From Hydractinia symbiolongicarpus (taxonomy: Eukaryota > Cnidaria > Hydrozoa > Anthoathecata > Hydractiniidae), in assembly GCF_029227915.1 (NCBI RefSeq), contig NC_079882.1, positions 19,659,001-19,723,000 on the forward strand: 64,000 nt of DNA, given 5' to 3'. The position numbers and the translations under genes were made by a program. The notes beneath the pieces are model-generated. The model had not been told where the DNA came from. It worked only from the letters and a program-made list of their open reading frames with translations, and ran no database searches. Below are positions 44,201 through 55,223 of this stretch, in pieces. Every line of letters begins with the position of its first letter. Positions within the stretch are counted from its first letter, which is position 1.

Positions 44201-45131
44201 TTAAAACGCTTAGTGGAAATCATTTTGTCCCGCTGTCACAACAAAATGTGAGCTAAGTTATTATCGGTACTGCTAAAGTTTTTACTGTTTAATCTGATGT
44301 TATTCTATCGGAGATTGATGTTTTTAAGCGACTATCACACTTCGAAAAAAAACAACTTTTTCTGTTGCGAGTAAACCCTTCTGCGATATAAAGTGAAAGT
44401 GACAAAAATTATATGACTCAAAAACAACGAAATTTATTTTCTAACGTGTCAGAGGACTGGGATCTTCTTAATTTGCTCCTGTCTACACCTCCCCGCTGTT
44501 AGCGAATCTAATTAATTAGGCTTTATTTGTTTCTTATTAACAATTCAATTACTTAATTGTTTTTCTTATTCTTTTATTTCACAAAGGAAAACTAGAGCAA
44601 TATCAGACAGTTATAATGCCATCAAAACATCAAAGCATTCTCTTCTTAATTAGATATCCCCACACAAAAATCCGATAAAATAGCGCCATTTCGAACAGAA
44701 AATCTGATTGGTTTTTTGTAATCACGTGGTTTGGACCGTTTCCGTGGCTTTGTAATTTTGATGTGTTTCCGCTCTCATGCGTGTCGTTGTTGTTTGTGAA
44801 GTAGAAAATTTGTGCGCCATAAATAGAACAAAACGAGAAAGATACTTTTTTATTGTGTATAATTATTTATTTCTCAATATTTATTTAGTTAAATGTAATC
44901 TCATTAGCCTGTTTATTTCTTTAAAAAAATAATCTTATAAATGCACCACTTAAATCTGCTAAATAGCGCGAATTAAAATTCATTACCGCTTCGCTTTGTG
45001 TGAGGGAAGGCCGATTTCGCAGTCAGTGTATGTGAGTATGATTTTTTTTATTTATTGATTTTTTTCACTTGTAGGGTTTACGAAGTCGGGGATCTACGTT
45101 ATTCCGTCGAACGTTAATCACTACGAATTGA
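35224..45131 (+). CDS. MTCH2: mitochondrial carrier homolog 2 (MTCH2)
   Basis: Divergent SLC25-family protein of the mitochondrial outer membrane; in vertebrates it receives tBID and acts as an insertase for tail-anchored proteins. Fourteen exons: 35224-35334, 37923-38007, 38581-38638, 38766-38814, 38983-39024, 39888-39920, 41016-41073, 41162-41213, 41288-41347, 41875-41968, 42111-42158, 43185-43252, 43705-43780, 45075-45131. All are GT-AG and phases sum to 296 residues (human about 303). Matching blocks: HPLTYVKVLIQVGHEPLP, LYRGLGPR, ISYPFHVISIRMMVQFIGRE, EEEGILGFF, GLLPHLIGE, VTYPFQLITNIMAVN, PIYDSWTDCWIELGKK, and the SRGSTLFRR tail. The carrier-type P-x-(D/E)-x-x-(K/R) signatures are degenerate, as is usual for MTCH2. 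Small exons 5 and 6 encode a charged loop (KENDEKHGRNDEEDKSVKG). MTCH1 is the alternative but is longer at the N-terminus. Confidence 0.95.
39130..39520. repeat. degenerate tandem repeat in MTCH2 intron 5
   Basis: A unit of about 165-185 bp recurs with heavy divergence. The block TAATGA(T/C)(C/T)CAATC recurs at about 39145, 39311 and 39495, each followed by GAAAAG/GAAATGA-like sequence. No function apparent. Confidence 0.6.
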
Positions 45132-47513
45132 GTGACTTTAATTCGAATTTGAGTTCTCTGGTTGGCAGAAATGTTAAATGACATTTTGTAAAACGCTGTT
45201 TTAGTAGATGTTTTACATGTTCTAGTAAAGACATCATTTTCATAGTTTTATTTTCCAAATATTTTGAACTTTTATTTTAGTGGGTAAGTCATCACAACAT
45301 AAATCATTCAAAAGGAAGGTACACTAGACATGTATTTTATAATTTTTTGGGACGCTCTTAATCCTTTTACCATTTTTAGGAAAATGATCTCAAGGCATTT
45401 TAACAAATCGAGTGAAACGTATGGTCTGTTCTTTGATTTTAAGCAACTAGATACAAAGTCATGGTGGTGCCTGAATATTCTTATCTAGTTCTAAATTTCT
45501 TTCCAGGAAAGTCCCTGTTTTTATTTGAATCGTTGTTATAATAATAACATGTATGATTTTCCCAGCCACCTATGATTTTCCTAGCCACCTTACCAGTAAT
45601 ATAATTACTGAGCCTCAAAACGAAGAGGGATGAATACTAAGTTATGACTTTAACGAAATCTTGAGATAACTATACGTATAAGTACTGTCCTAGTCAAATT
45701 ACTCCCCCGTCCTGATGTATAGTGCCATATAAATTTACTTCATAATTTTTACCGCCATAATACCGTTTTTTTTGCTCTGATTTTACAAAACAGAATTTTC
45801 AGTTTTTTTATTGTGTATTCTACCAACACTTACATACCCAAATACTTTTGAGGTCGTTTGTTCGACTTTCAGCGGATTAATTTTTGTGGAACATTGTAAA
45901 GTAAATCCTAAGAATTTCTCCCTTAATTAAAAGGGCTTAAAATTTTGTAACTTTACATATTTTGCATCAGAAGAACATAGTACATACTTTTTTTACAATT
46001 TTTTTTATCCTTCAACGCGAAATAAAGTAATAGCCACGTTAACTCACAATATCAATATTTTTGAATTTCCACTTTTGTCGTGTCTTTCTATATGCACAGG
46101 AGCATTGCGCACTAGGCTATCATTTTCAATCAGTTATTTTGAGGTGTGAAATTTTCAATAGCAGATTGGGTTGAATTTAAATTATATTTTAAAATAACGT
46201 CATTTTGGGATATTTTACTGAAATTATGTGCATTGAAAACTACTAAAAATTTAACATATGTCATTTTTGTCTGGTTTCGCTTAGTACGCAAAACAAAACA
46301 AAAATTAAACATCTTATATACTCGCACGTGATAAGCAACTACTAAAATCTGCGAAAAATCAACCTAACAAACTATTTCTTGAAATTTAATTTTTTCTGGA
46401 GATAACTTAAGCCTGGTTCACATATGCGACGCAAACGCAAGCAACATACGTATGCCAAATGTTCGTTTTAAAAATCTTACCCAAACGCAAACACAAGACG
46501 TTCACACTAGACCATGGAAACGCAATAAAAAACAAACGTGATGTTAGATGACGTATTGATTTTAACCGAACAACAATTTTTTGTTAGGTGTTAATTGATA
46601 TCAAGACATGTTTTGATAATTTTCGATATTGTTTGGCTGAGCAACCATTAAGCCCCTTTTTATCAATTTTATCATTTTTTAGCAAATCGGGTCAAAAGTG
46701 AAGAAGGTATAAAAAATACGTGTATACAGAGACAAATTTACACATAGTAGTTCTATGTGTGCTTTCTCCAGTTATTTTAATATGTTAAATTGATACTCCC
46801 AGGGATGTGTTGTCCTTTAAGATTGAACATCTTCTTTTTTTTAAATCTTCAAACTTTTTAAATAAAAATATCAACAAGCCCTTAGAAAAATTAACTAACT
46901 CCGGGGACGAGATTTGTACTAAAGGTCACAACTCAATTTATGTGTTTTTTGCTCTGTGTTTGTTCTTTGGTGTACTACTCTTTATTTTGAAGATATATTA
47001 AAACGATTTTGTTCAAAAGGTTTGTTTGCCCAACAACAGTTACTTCTCTATAATTAGAATCATCTATGGTTGCACTCCATTTATTAAATATGAAGTAAAA
47101 ACAAGTGTTTTTAATACGTAAAGTTCGTACATGGAATTCAAACTAATATTTGGTAGTTTTAAAATATAACCATATATGAAAATTTTTAATAAGGTAAGCT
47201 CGATTTTTTTCGTCGTTTATATTAAAAGGCAGCAATAGACAATGATTGTTCATTAATACTTTTTATTTTTAAACGCCAACATCCTGCAGACGGTGCGACG
47301 TCAGCTGCACCGTCAATGACGCACAGTGACGCCAAATTTTATGAACGTCAAACTAATTATATTTACGTCGCAAAAGTCAGGCGGGGTGTTGGATTTAATG
47401 TGATATTTTAGAAGAAAACATTACAGGAAGCCTGCACTTCAACGCAGAATTTTTTATATATATTATTTAGTCCTCTCAAACTTTACCAGCGAACCTTGTA
47501 GTATTATATTTAT

Positions 47514-47847
47514 AGACTAGCCGTTAGCCCGTGGAAAAATCCACGGGTTCGCAACAAAGTGGATAAAAATATATCGCATTTGATATTCGTGTTTCCGTAG
47601 CATGATTTTTTAACTCAGCGGGGGATCCGCGCAGAGACAGACAGACGGAATACGGCTATTATTAAAGAGACTAGTCGTTGCCCGTGGAAAAATCCACAGG
47701 TTCGCCCGTCCATTATATTTACCCGTGGCAACAAAGTGGATAAAAATATATCGCATTTGATATTTGTGTTTCCGTAACATCATTTTCTAACTCAGCGGGG
47801 GTCCGCGCAGAGACAGACAGACGGAATACGGCTATTATAATAGAGAA
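47514..47847 (-). repeat. GTCT-run / hairpin repeat family, copy C (tandem dimer)
   Basis: Two tandem units (from 47514 and from 47669), each starting gactag(c/t)cgtt and CCCGTGGAAAAATCCAC, a strong hairpin. Each continues with acaaagtggataaaaatatatcgcattt and ends in GACAGACAGACGGAATACGG. Unit 2 has an extra block of about 25 bp. Complementary in orientation to copies A and B. Confidence 0.85.
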
Positions 47848-49026
47848 GATGCCTGCAAAACCTTCTGGGACATTTTTTGTTTTACGCTTACTTAGAAGCT
47901 GGTTTTATTTTTATACGCGAAAATATTAAGAATGAACAAATTTGCTAAAATTAATTCTTGAAAAAGAGACAAATTTATTTTGTGCCATTTCCATAAAATT
48001 AACTTTTTGAAACATTTAAAATGGCCAAATGTTTTCAGCCTTAACATTTCATATTCCAAAATTTTCGTCGCCCTTTCATAAAGTACATTTTTTAAAAAAA
48101 TTTTTATATGATAGCATTAAACAGCGATGAAGGCTTCTTTGCACTGATTCTTGTAACAATTGCGCAGGTATAATCTACCTAAAAGGTAGAGATCAAAGAA
48201 ACCAACATTATACCTTATTGGTTGCTGTCGTGTCTACTGTGAAAATAAAAATCGGTTTCTTTCGTGTTATTTTTACTTCGTAACCTTACATTCCATACGT
48301 GTTTTACATTTTTTCTAGCTTTTTATCGGTTAATGTTCATAAAAGGTCTTCCGCCTATGTATGGAATATGCTTTGTCAGCGTATTGACACAATCAACCTC
48401 ATTTCCAGGACTCTTTTTTGTCGTTTTCTATAACGGCACAGTGATGCCTACTTGTTGCGTGAAAGAAACATTCAGGATTAGCTTAACGAAATTGCCAAAT
48501 TCAAAACGTCATCGAAACTGACATTTTTTAACAGCGTATTTTACAAATGATTGTTATTTTTTATTGTCCTCTACCATTGGCAATTTGTTTGTTTATTTTC
48601 TTGTAAAATCTTTGATCTGTTTATCTTTATAATCACGATTAATTTCCGGAGAATAACTCAAATTGTTAGAACAAGTTATCAACTCCCCCACATTCTGTCA
48701 TGTATTCATGTTTTGTTTGCAATAATAAATGAATAAATAAATAAAAAATGCGTAGCTGTTGTGTTCTCGATTTTAGAAACATGATTCTGGACCGTGTCAT
48801 TTGAAACTGCGTTTTCCTATTTAGTTTTATACAAAAATGAACTATCCTTCTCCTCTAGAAGCCTATCCATAGTCAACCTTGTTCCCTTTTGTTTTGGTAG
48901 TGACCTTGCTGTCTCTAAGTAAGGTGAGAGTAATTCATAGTATATCCTCAATTATTAAAAACGACATTCTTTTGACTCTGTTTAATAAAAAGACGAATGC
49001 AAAACAAAGTCTGTAACATGTATCTG

Positions 49027-49117
49027 TTGATCAACCTCGTTTCCGGGGCTTTTTTACCCCTATGACTCCAAAGGGCCGGCTTCGTGATGCGTAGCAGAGC
49101 CCTGGGGACGCAGTTGT
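49027..49117. mobile_element. about 90-bp inverted-repeat element (CCTGGGGACGAG type)
   Basis: The left arm reads caacctcgtttccggggct. The right arm, complemented, reads caactgcgtccccagggct. Related single arms occur at 13282, 15290-15325, 16710, 16809, 46901 and 48390, so this is a high-copy short element. Confidence 0.6.
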
Positions 49118-49777
49118 CTAATTATCCCATGTCAAAGAAACTAAAAAGTCATGTTTGTGAAGATATGAATTTAAATAAACAGGTTGTTGGTTTTGTAACA
49201 TTCTTTCAAATCATATATACGCGATTTCCTGCGTATAAAACATAAGAATGTTTAAAAAAAGTTTTTTTTGAGGACGTTTAAGAAATCTAATTTTGTTACG
49301 TTTGAGCCTCGTTTCGTGCTGTTTCCGTGTGGTAGCTACACAGCCCTTTTGTTTTTACTTAAAAGTTGTTTAATAATGTTGTATGCTAAAAAAATGGAAC
49401 GTGTTTTTTTGTAAGATCGATTTACAGCATCTTTGTTTACTTGCATAAAAAGGCGAAGCGAAGAAAAACACAATTATGTTTATTTCAAAACATACCTTCT
49501 TTTAATATCAAGCGACGTGCACGAGTCACTTTCAAGTGCTCTTCTATCATTGGTTAAGACTATTGACACAGCCGAGTAGGTTCCTTTCTTTGTCAATCTT
49601 GCAAACAGTAGAAAGTTTATTTACGTAAGATAATCCACAGTTTAAATAGTAACAAGATTGTAAATCCACTTAGGTTTTCATACATAATTTTTTATCCTTA
49701 GAAGTGTCTTGTTGATTGCATTAAACATCCACTTATCACGATAGACTAATAAAATTGAATAAAATTAAGGGGGAAAA

Positions 49778-52530
49778 ATGAAGGAAAAAAATGGTGCAAC
49801 TATTAACATGGCAGTGGTTGGTGCAAAAGGTTCTGGAAAATCAGGTATGCATTACATCGTAAATTTTAGTTTAACAAATCAGCAGGAAAAATCATCTCAC
49901 GTTTCGTTTTAAAAAACATGCTATCCTGTTTTGATTTTATGCTTAATATTTCCTTCCTTCATGTAGTTGAGAAATTTATGTGCTGTATTATTGAAAGGAA
50001 GGTGGAACACGGAATGTATCTGCTCACAATTCAGATTTCTCAATGTAGTTGATGTCTCTGAAATAATTAATAATTAAAACTCGATGTTTAAACTTGAAAG
50101 AAAGAAAATTCTTCAAATGTCTATATTATGGCTTTAACCCCATAATGCTTATTTATAGCGCTGACGGTTCGGTTTTTAACTCGAAGGTTTATTGGCGAGT
50201 ACGATTCACAAGCTGGTAAGACTTCTTCATTTTTTCGGAATTTTCATGTTTATTATATGGTGTGTAAAATATAAACAAAGGGCAGCCAAACTTTATGGAA
50301 AAATAAAAATTGGAAACACACGAGTTGAGTAGTGAGTGGGACAAATTCGACATAAAAAATCATTTTCTGAACGTTTACGTCATTAGCTGTTTTTATTTAT
50401 TTATTATTTTTATTTTTATATCTTTTCTTTTTTTTAAACGTCAATGAAACTGTTTGTTTTCAGGAGTAAGAACATGCATCATTTAAAAAAATAAAACATC
50501 TTATTATGTCAATGACACTTTCTACTCAATGAAAGGCACCACACTGACATAGAATACTGAAGAGTTGAAAGGGTGGACACTAAAGTGACTACTTTTTTAT
50601 TAAACGTGTGGCATTCCGGGGGAGAAAGAGAAGAAAGGAAGTCGACGTGACTGTAATGACCTTGTCACTACGTGTTGTCATCGTCTTCGATTTGTTTGTC
50701 AACACTAAGATATTCGTGTCCTTTACTTCTCTCAGTTTTCTAACGTGTTATTATTACGACTTTAACTGAAACCGTTTGCCACAATAGAACAAATCCTTCA
50801 TAAAATCGTTTTTTAAAGCTTGAAGTAAATAAAAGTGTCAGTTATTTAATAAATCAGTAAATAAATAAAGTAGTGAATAAACTGAAGATATTAACAACAA
50901 TTCGAATGTGTCCAATCGTACTTTGTTTGTAATCCGAATCCATGTTCGGAAATATTACTAGTGAGAATTGCTTCTAACTTCTGACAATTTTGTGTCAGTA
51001 TGCTAGCTTTAGTCCACGCTGTTAATTTATGTCAAACGTATGTGGTTTCGTTCCAACACCCAAGTTAATCACCCCTCTAACCTCGTTACTAGACAATAGT
51101 CCCTAGGGTATAAGTTAGTGATCCGATCAATTCCATATCCATATTTACATATATCTGCGGCGACCAAAACTTAATAGAAGTGATATTTTCTTTCGCAAAC
51201 AACTAAAAAGCGAATCCTTTTCGGGAAAGTATATTAACCCTATTTCTTCTATTTTTAGATGTTTGCATTGACAGAGAGATTGAAATTGCAGGAAAAGCGA
51301 CAGATGTACACATAAAAGATACAGCCGGCTGCGTAAGTTCTTTCCTAGATACAACTGTTTTATTGCTTTTGGTTAATCTAGACAAACAGTCTCCTACGGA
51401 TTAAATACTATTTTCCGTGTGGTTCGTAAATCCGTTAAGATGATTTCATGGGACGTATTTTATTTATTTTTGTATTTATCGTTTAGCGGACAGTTATTTA
51501 ACCCACTGGGTAACACGCCAAAACTCAATCAGTCAGCTAATATCGCCTTAAATTTCATGTATCGTACGATTAACGAAATAACTTGTATATTTTGAGGATT
51601 CTGTTTGTTCGTTTTTTGATCTTGTGTTGGGATAGAGATTGCGGTTACAAGTCATTAGAATTGAAGCATAGCTCGTGGTTCTGCAAAATAAACACTTCCT
51701 CAAAAGTATCAATACAGACATAAAAGAGCACTTAAAAATGCGACAGTTTCAAGTTGTTCAAATAAATACACCTTTTGAAAATATAACCTATTTGTTCTCT
51801 TTTCTAGGTTTGGCTAAAAGGTCCTTCAGCTTTAATAGGCTGGTCGTCCGCCATTGTTATTGTGTATTCTGTAACGGACACACGAAGTTTTGACCTGGTG
51901 ACATATATTTTAAAAAATCTGAAAGTAGGAAATAGATTAGATCCTAACTGCGTGTTGTTGCTTGGCAACAAGAAAGACTTGGACCATTTGAGGCGTGTGC
52001 CATACGCGAAAGGTGAAAGATTGGCCAGAGATTACGGCATACATTTTCAAGAAATATCGGCAGCAACAGATTACGACGGCGTAGACTCGGCATTTAGGAA
52101 ATTGTTATTTCATGCACTCTCTCTGCAAGTATCAAAACTTTCGGAACAAAATGATATTTTAGAATCCAACAACAACAAACATAGAAAATCATCACTAGTA
52201 GTTAGAGATCACCCAGAACGTCGTTCGTTACGCCGGTTAACTAGACGTACGTCAACAGGATCACACGACTGTTGTTTTAGAGACTCTTTGTCATCTACGT
52301 CAACGGCGTCGTTTAATTCTTTAATGTCGGAAGAAGAAAAAATGTACGTATCTTTACAAGCACAAATAAACGCGTCAAATTCTCCTATTGGAGCATCGCC
52401 TATTGCTTCGCCCGACGGATCGCCGACGTCAATAGGAAAACGACGTAAAATATCGCTACCAGTTTTATTCGAAAAACTAGGCCGTCATTACAATAATGGA
52501 CAAAAATATATGTTCCTCAAAATAAGATAA
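49778..52530 (+). CDS. RASL11/RERG-type atypical Ras-like GTPase
   Basis: Small GTPase of the Ras superfamily, probably signalling or tumour-suppressor-like as in RASL11/RERG; the substrate pathway is not known. Four exons: 49778-49844, 50159-50215, 51259-51332 and 51808-52530. Phases sum to 306 residues. The G domain spans about residues 9-172: P-loop GAKGSGKS (15-22), switch I GEYDSQADV without the usual Thr, G3 DTAGC (62-66) with Cys where Ras has Gln61, NKKD (120-123), SAA (150-152). The text ALTVRFLTRRFIGEY and the SITD/SVTD block favour RASL11. Residues about 173-306 form a Ser/Arg/Asn-rich tail ending KYMFLKIR with no CAAX box, so membrane anchoring by prenylation is not expected; RASL11 and RERG also lack CAAX. 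Exact subfamily needs a tree. Confidence 0.88.
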
Positions 52531-53643
52531 TACTTTCGGAAGGAAACTAGTTAATTCTTACGAGAAAAGTAGATTAGTTTTTTAGCTAAATTATATATTT
52601 CTTAATGTTGTGTTATATTTGTATAGTTTTGTGCACATGTAAATAAGAGAAATGTATATTTTTATCAATATTGAAATGTATATATATATTAAAAGTTATT
52701 AATTTATAATTGGTATCTGCCACCTTTTGGATTTCAAAAACATTTGATTCGTTGATGGTTACTGGAATATAAGCTATTTATTCATATAGGTTAAATTTGG
52801 TAAAAAAACAAAAACTTGTTCCAAAGCTTGTTAGATTCTTTGAAGACAAGGTTGCAGAATTTGTTTCTAAACTCTATCGTATTAGCGTAAATACAATCGG
52901 TAGCGTAAATACAAAAAGTCTCAGGGATTTTTTGTGGATTATTCACAACAAAGAATGCTGTGTACTACGAAAATCAATCCTTTTCCAGAATTTTAGTTCA
53001 ACGCAATTGCGTCAAAACCAAGACAACCCAGACAACAGAATTAAAAAAATATATTTATTCCACGAGGTTAAGTCTTCGTTAGTCTGACTTCAAGTGAAAC
53101 CTCTTTGAATTTTGTAGTTCTAGCGAACAAAAAGAAGAAGCATTGGGACAGTCTTATGGACATTGGGTGATGTGAAAAACTTTGTTGATTAAGTGGGTGC
53201 CAGCATGTGCAAATATAATTGTCTTTTACTTACAACGAAATATATAAATCATTATGCAACAGAGAATTGTTAATCTGGTGTTATATGCAATTAACAAAAA
53301 AAATCGTAAAAAAAAGCAGTATACGTATAGATAAGTACCACAACTCAGTCAAAAAGTCAATAACCATTAGGCTAGTCACCAGGGCCTTTTTTTGATACAA
53401 TCATATTTTACAAATAAAATAAAAACTCATCTCAGAAGGTTGCACAAGTATTGCAATATGAATCAATGAAGAAATATATTTGAAATATTTCTTTCTATTG
53501 TTCCGCAAAAGCGACGCTGCCAACATGTAAACAAATTTCGCAATTTTGAAAACAGAAAACATCTGAAACAATCGAGTACGAACTGTTTTCAACTTGAAAA
53601 GCTAATTTTAGTTCCCGTTGTACGTAGAAAAGTTCTTAGCATA

Positions 53644-53930
53644 CTGTAATTGCTCAATTAGGCGCAGGGCTTGTATCGTATAATCGCTTATCTAAGGGGT
53701 GGTGCTTATTCGTTAGGGGCGTTTAAAAAAGATTTTGCTACTATTTTTAATTTTTACCCTCTAGGAACAAAATACATTTTAATGCTACCAAGCCCACATA
53801 AGCATCCATCTTTTCAAAGTATTTTCGATTAGACCTCCGGAAAACTTAATCAAGGCAGGAGGAGCGGCGCTTATTTTTTGAATTTTCCTAACTTAGTGCA
53901 AAATCGAGAATTTATAGGAACAAATCGAAA
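53644..53930. repeat. decayed GCGCTTA MITE copy
   Basis: Shares with the 10425-10857 element a (c)tgtaattg-type end, gcgcttatt motifs with aggggtggtgcttattcg, and the block GCGCTTATTTTTTGAATTTTCCTAACTTAGTGCAAA-like (the other copy reads ...TTTTTCCTAATTTTGTGCAAA). Ends are not clean. Confidence 0.45.
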
Positions 53931-54467
53931 TAATTTGTTTTGACAAAAAGTCGTAAGAGGAATAAACAGACGGGTTTAGATAAAAACAAGTTAAAAAAAA
54001 AAGCTAGGAGCTAGGTCGAAGCTAGCAGGATATAAAGGTTGAAGTCACAAAAAAGTCGAAAGAGTCTCTTTCAAATCGAAAAATAAGACGCAACTTCTTT
54101 TCTGTATGTTATCTTCTCAAAGGTCTCACCATTCCATCGCGAGTTCTAAAGATTTTGATTTTAAAAATCTGATGGGATCATTATCAGTGGAAGCTTTAGT
54201 TAGCAGCAATATCGCTATCAGTTTTTTATGGCATGCGAAACTGCAATGACAGGACTCAAATTACACGCTTGACTTGATATAAACGTGTTGTGTTTAAAAC
54301 ACAAGACGTTGATGACGTCATTCCGTGGCTTTTGCTGTAATTTCTAACTGTAAAAAGTTAGATCTTTGATTTCCTTATGCAGTTCAAATGTCTGCAACTT
54401 GGTTATTCACTTTCGTTACATAAGAATAGAGAATTCCTAGGGACATTTTTTTATCTGCCTTCAAAAA

Positions 54468-55150
54468 GATTAGAAGTCGCGTATTAATTAAAATATTTGG
54501 ATTAAATGTGTAAGAAAAAATAGACCACCCCGAATAATTTCTTTCCAATATTTGTAAAACAAAAACGAAGACGCTCTACTCATGTGAGACGGTCACCGTC
54601 AAAAAGCGAACGCGTGAATGTGAAATTCTCCTAACTTCTAAGAAAGCTAGGTTTACGCATTGTAACAGATCCACAGGATTCTCAAAATATCAACATTTTT
54701 TTAACAGCGATCACCTTGATTACTCCCTGCCTGAGTTGATTTTTTCATGATGCTTATAGCTAATTATTTGCCTCGTCCTAAAATGTTACACTAGGCCAGT
54801 ATTTCATTTCATTTCGAAGTTCTTAAGGGAACCATGTGAAAAATCATGACGACATTAATGTAAGAAGTATAGAACGAGCAAACGGTCGCCATCTTAAATT
54901 TTTATGTCAATCAATTCAACTCTATAGCATACACACGTCGACGAAGCTTGAATATATAGCCTTAAACAAGTCCTAAATTACCTCGACAGATTTACGATTC
55001 CATTTACATTTAAGGAATTTAAGCTTTTTAAAAAAATTTATTTTGCCAAAGAAATTTCTAGGTTCGCAACATAGGTTTAACTTCATTTTTCATTTGGGAC
55101 GATTAGAAGTCGCGTATTAATTAAAATATTTGGATTAAATGTGTAAGAAA
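54468..55150. repeat. exact 50-bp direct repeat, 633 bp apart
   Basis: The same 50 bases (starting gattagaagtcgcgtattaa and ending aaatgtgtaagaaa) occur at 54468-54517 and at 55101-55150 without a mismatch. The 583 bp between them and the outer flanks differ. The duplication must be recent, or the copies are kept the same. Confidence 0.9.
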
Positions 55151-55223
55151 TCTTTAAATTTACCTTTTCAAATAAGATTATACCGAAAAACATCAGTCAG
55201 ATAATTGTCGGGACGTTGGACGC

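Larger units (their letters stand above)
45132..49777. other. 4.6-kb gene-free stretch, MTCH2 to RASL11-like
   Basis: No gene is supported. It contains the doubled hairpin repeat at 47514-47847, the short inverted repeat at 49027-49117, and AT-rich DNA. A frame at about 48264-48521 reads TSFPGLF, a translation of the dispersed CCTGGGGACGAG-type repeat and not a protein. The last part should hold the RASL11-like promoter. Confidence 0.6.
52531..55223. other. convergent intergenic stretch, RASL11-like to ZNF
   Basis: No gene is supported; a frame at 52797-53087 shows no family features. The stretch holds a decayed copy of the GCGCTTA MITE (about 53644-53930) and an exact 50-bp direct repeat (54468-54517 and 55101-55150). 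It also holds the 3' UTRs of both neighbours, including a minus-strand AATAAA-type signal at about 55034. Confidence 0.6.

Noticed and set aside
48264-48521. 85-codon frame with TSFPGLFFV
   Set aside because: Recurrent artefact from the CCTGGGGACGAG-type repeat.
52797-53087. 96-codon frame downstream of the RASL11-like gene
   Set aside because: No start or splice context, low-complexity and no conserved features; the RASL11-like stop at 52530 is clear.
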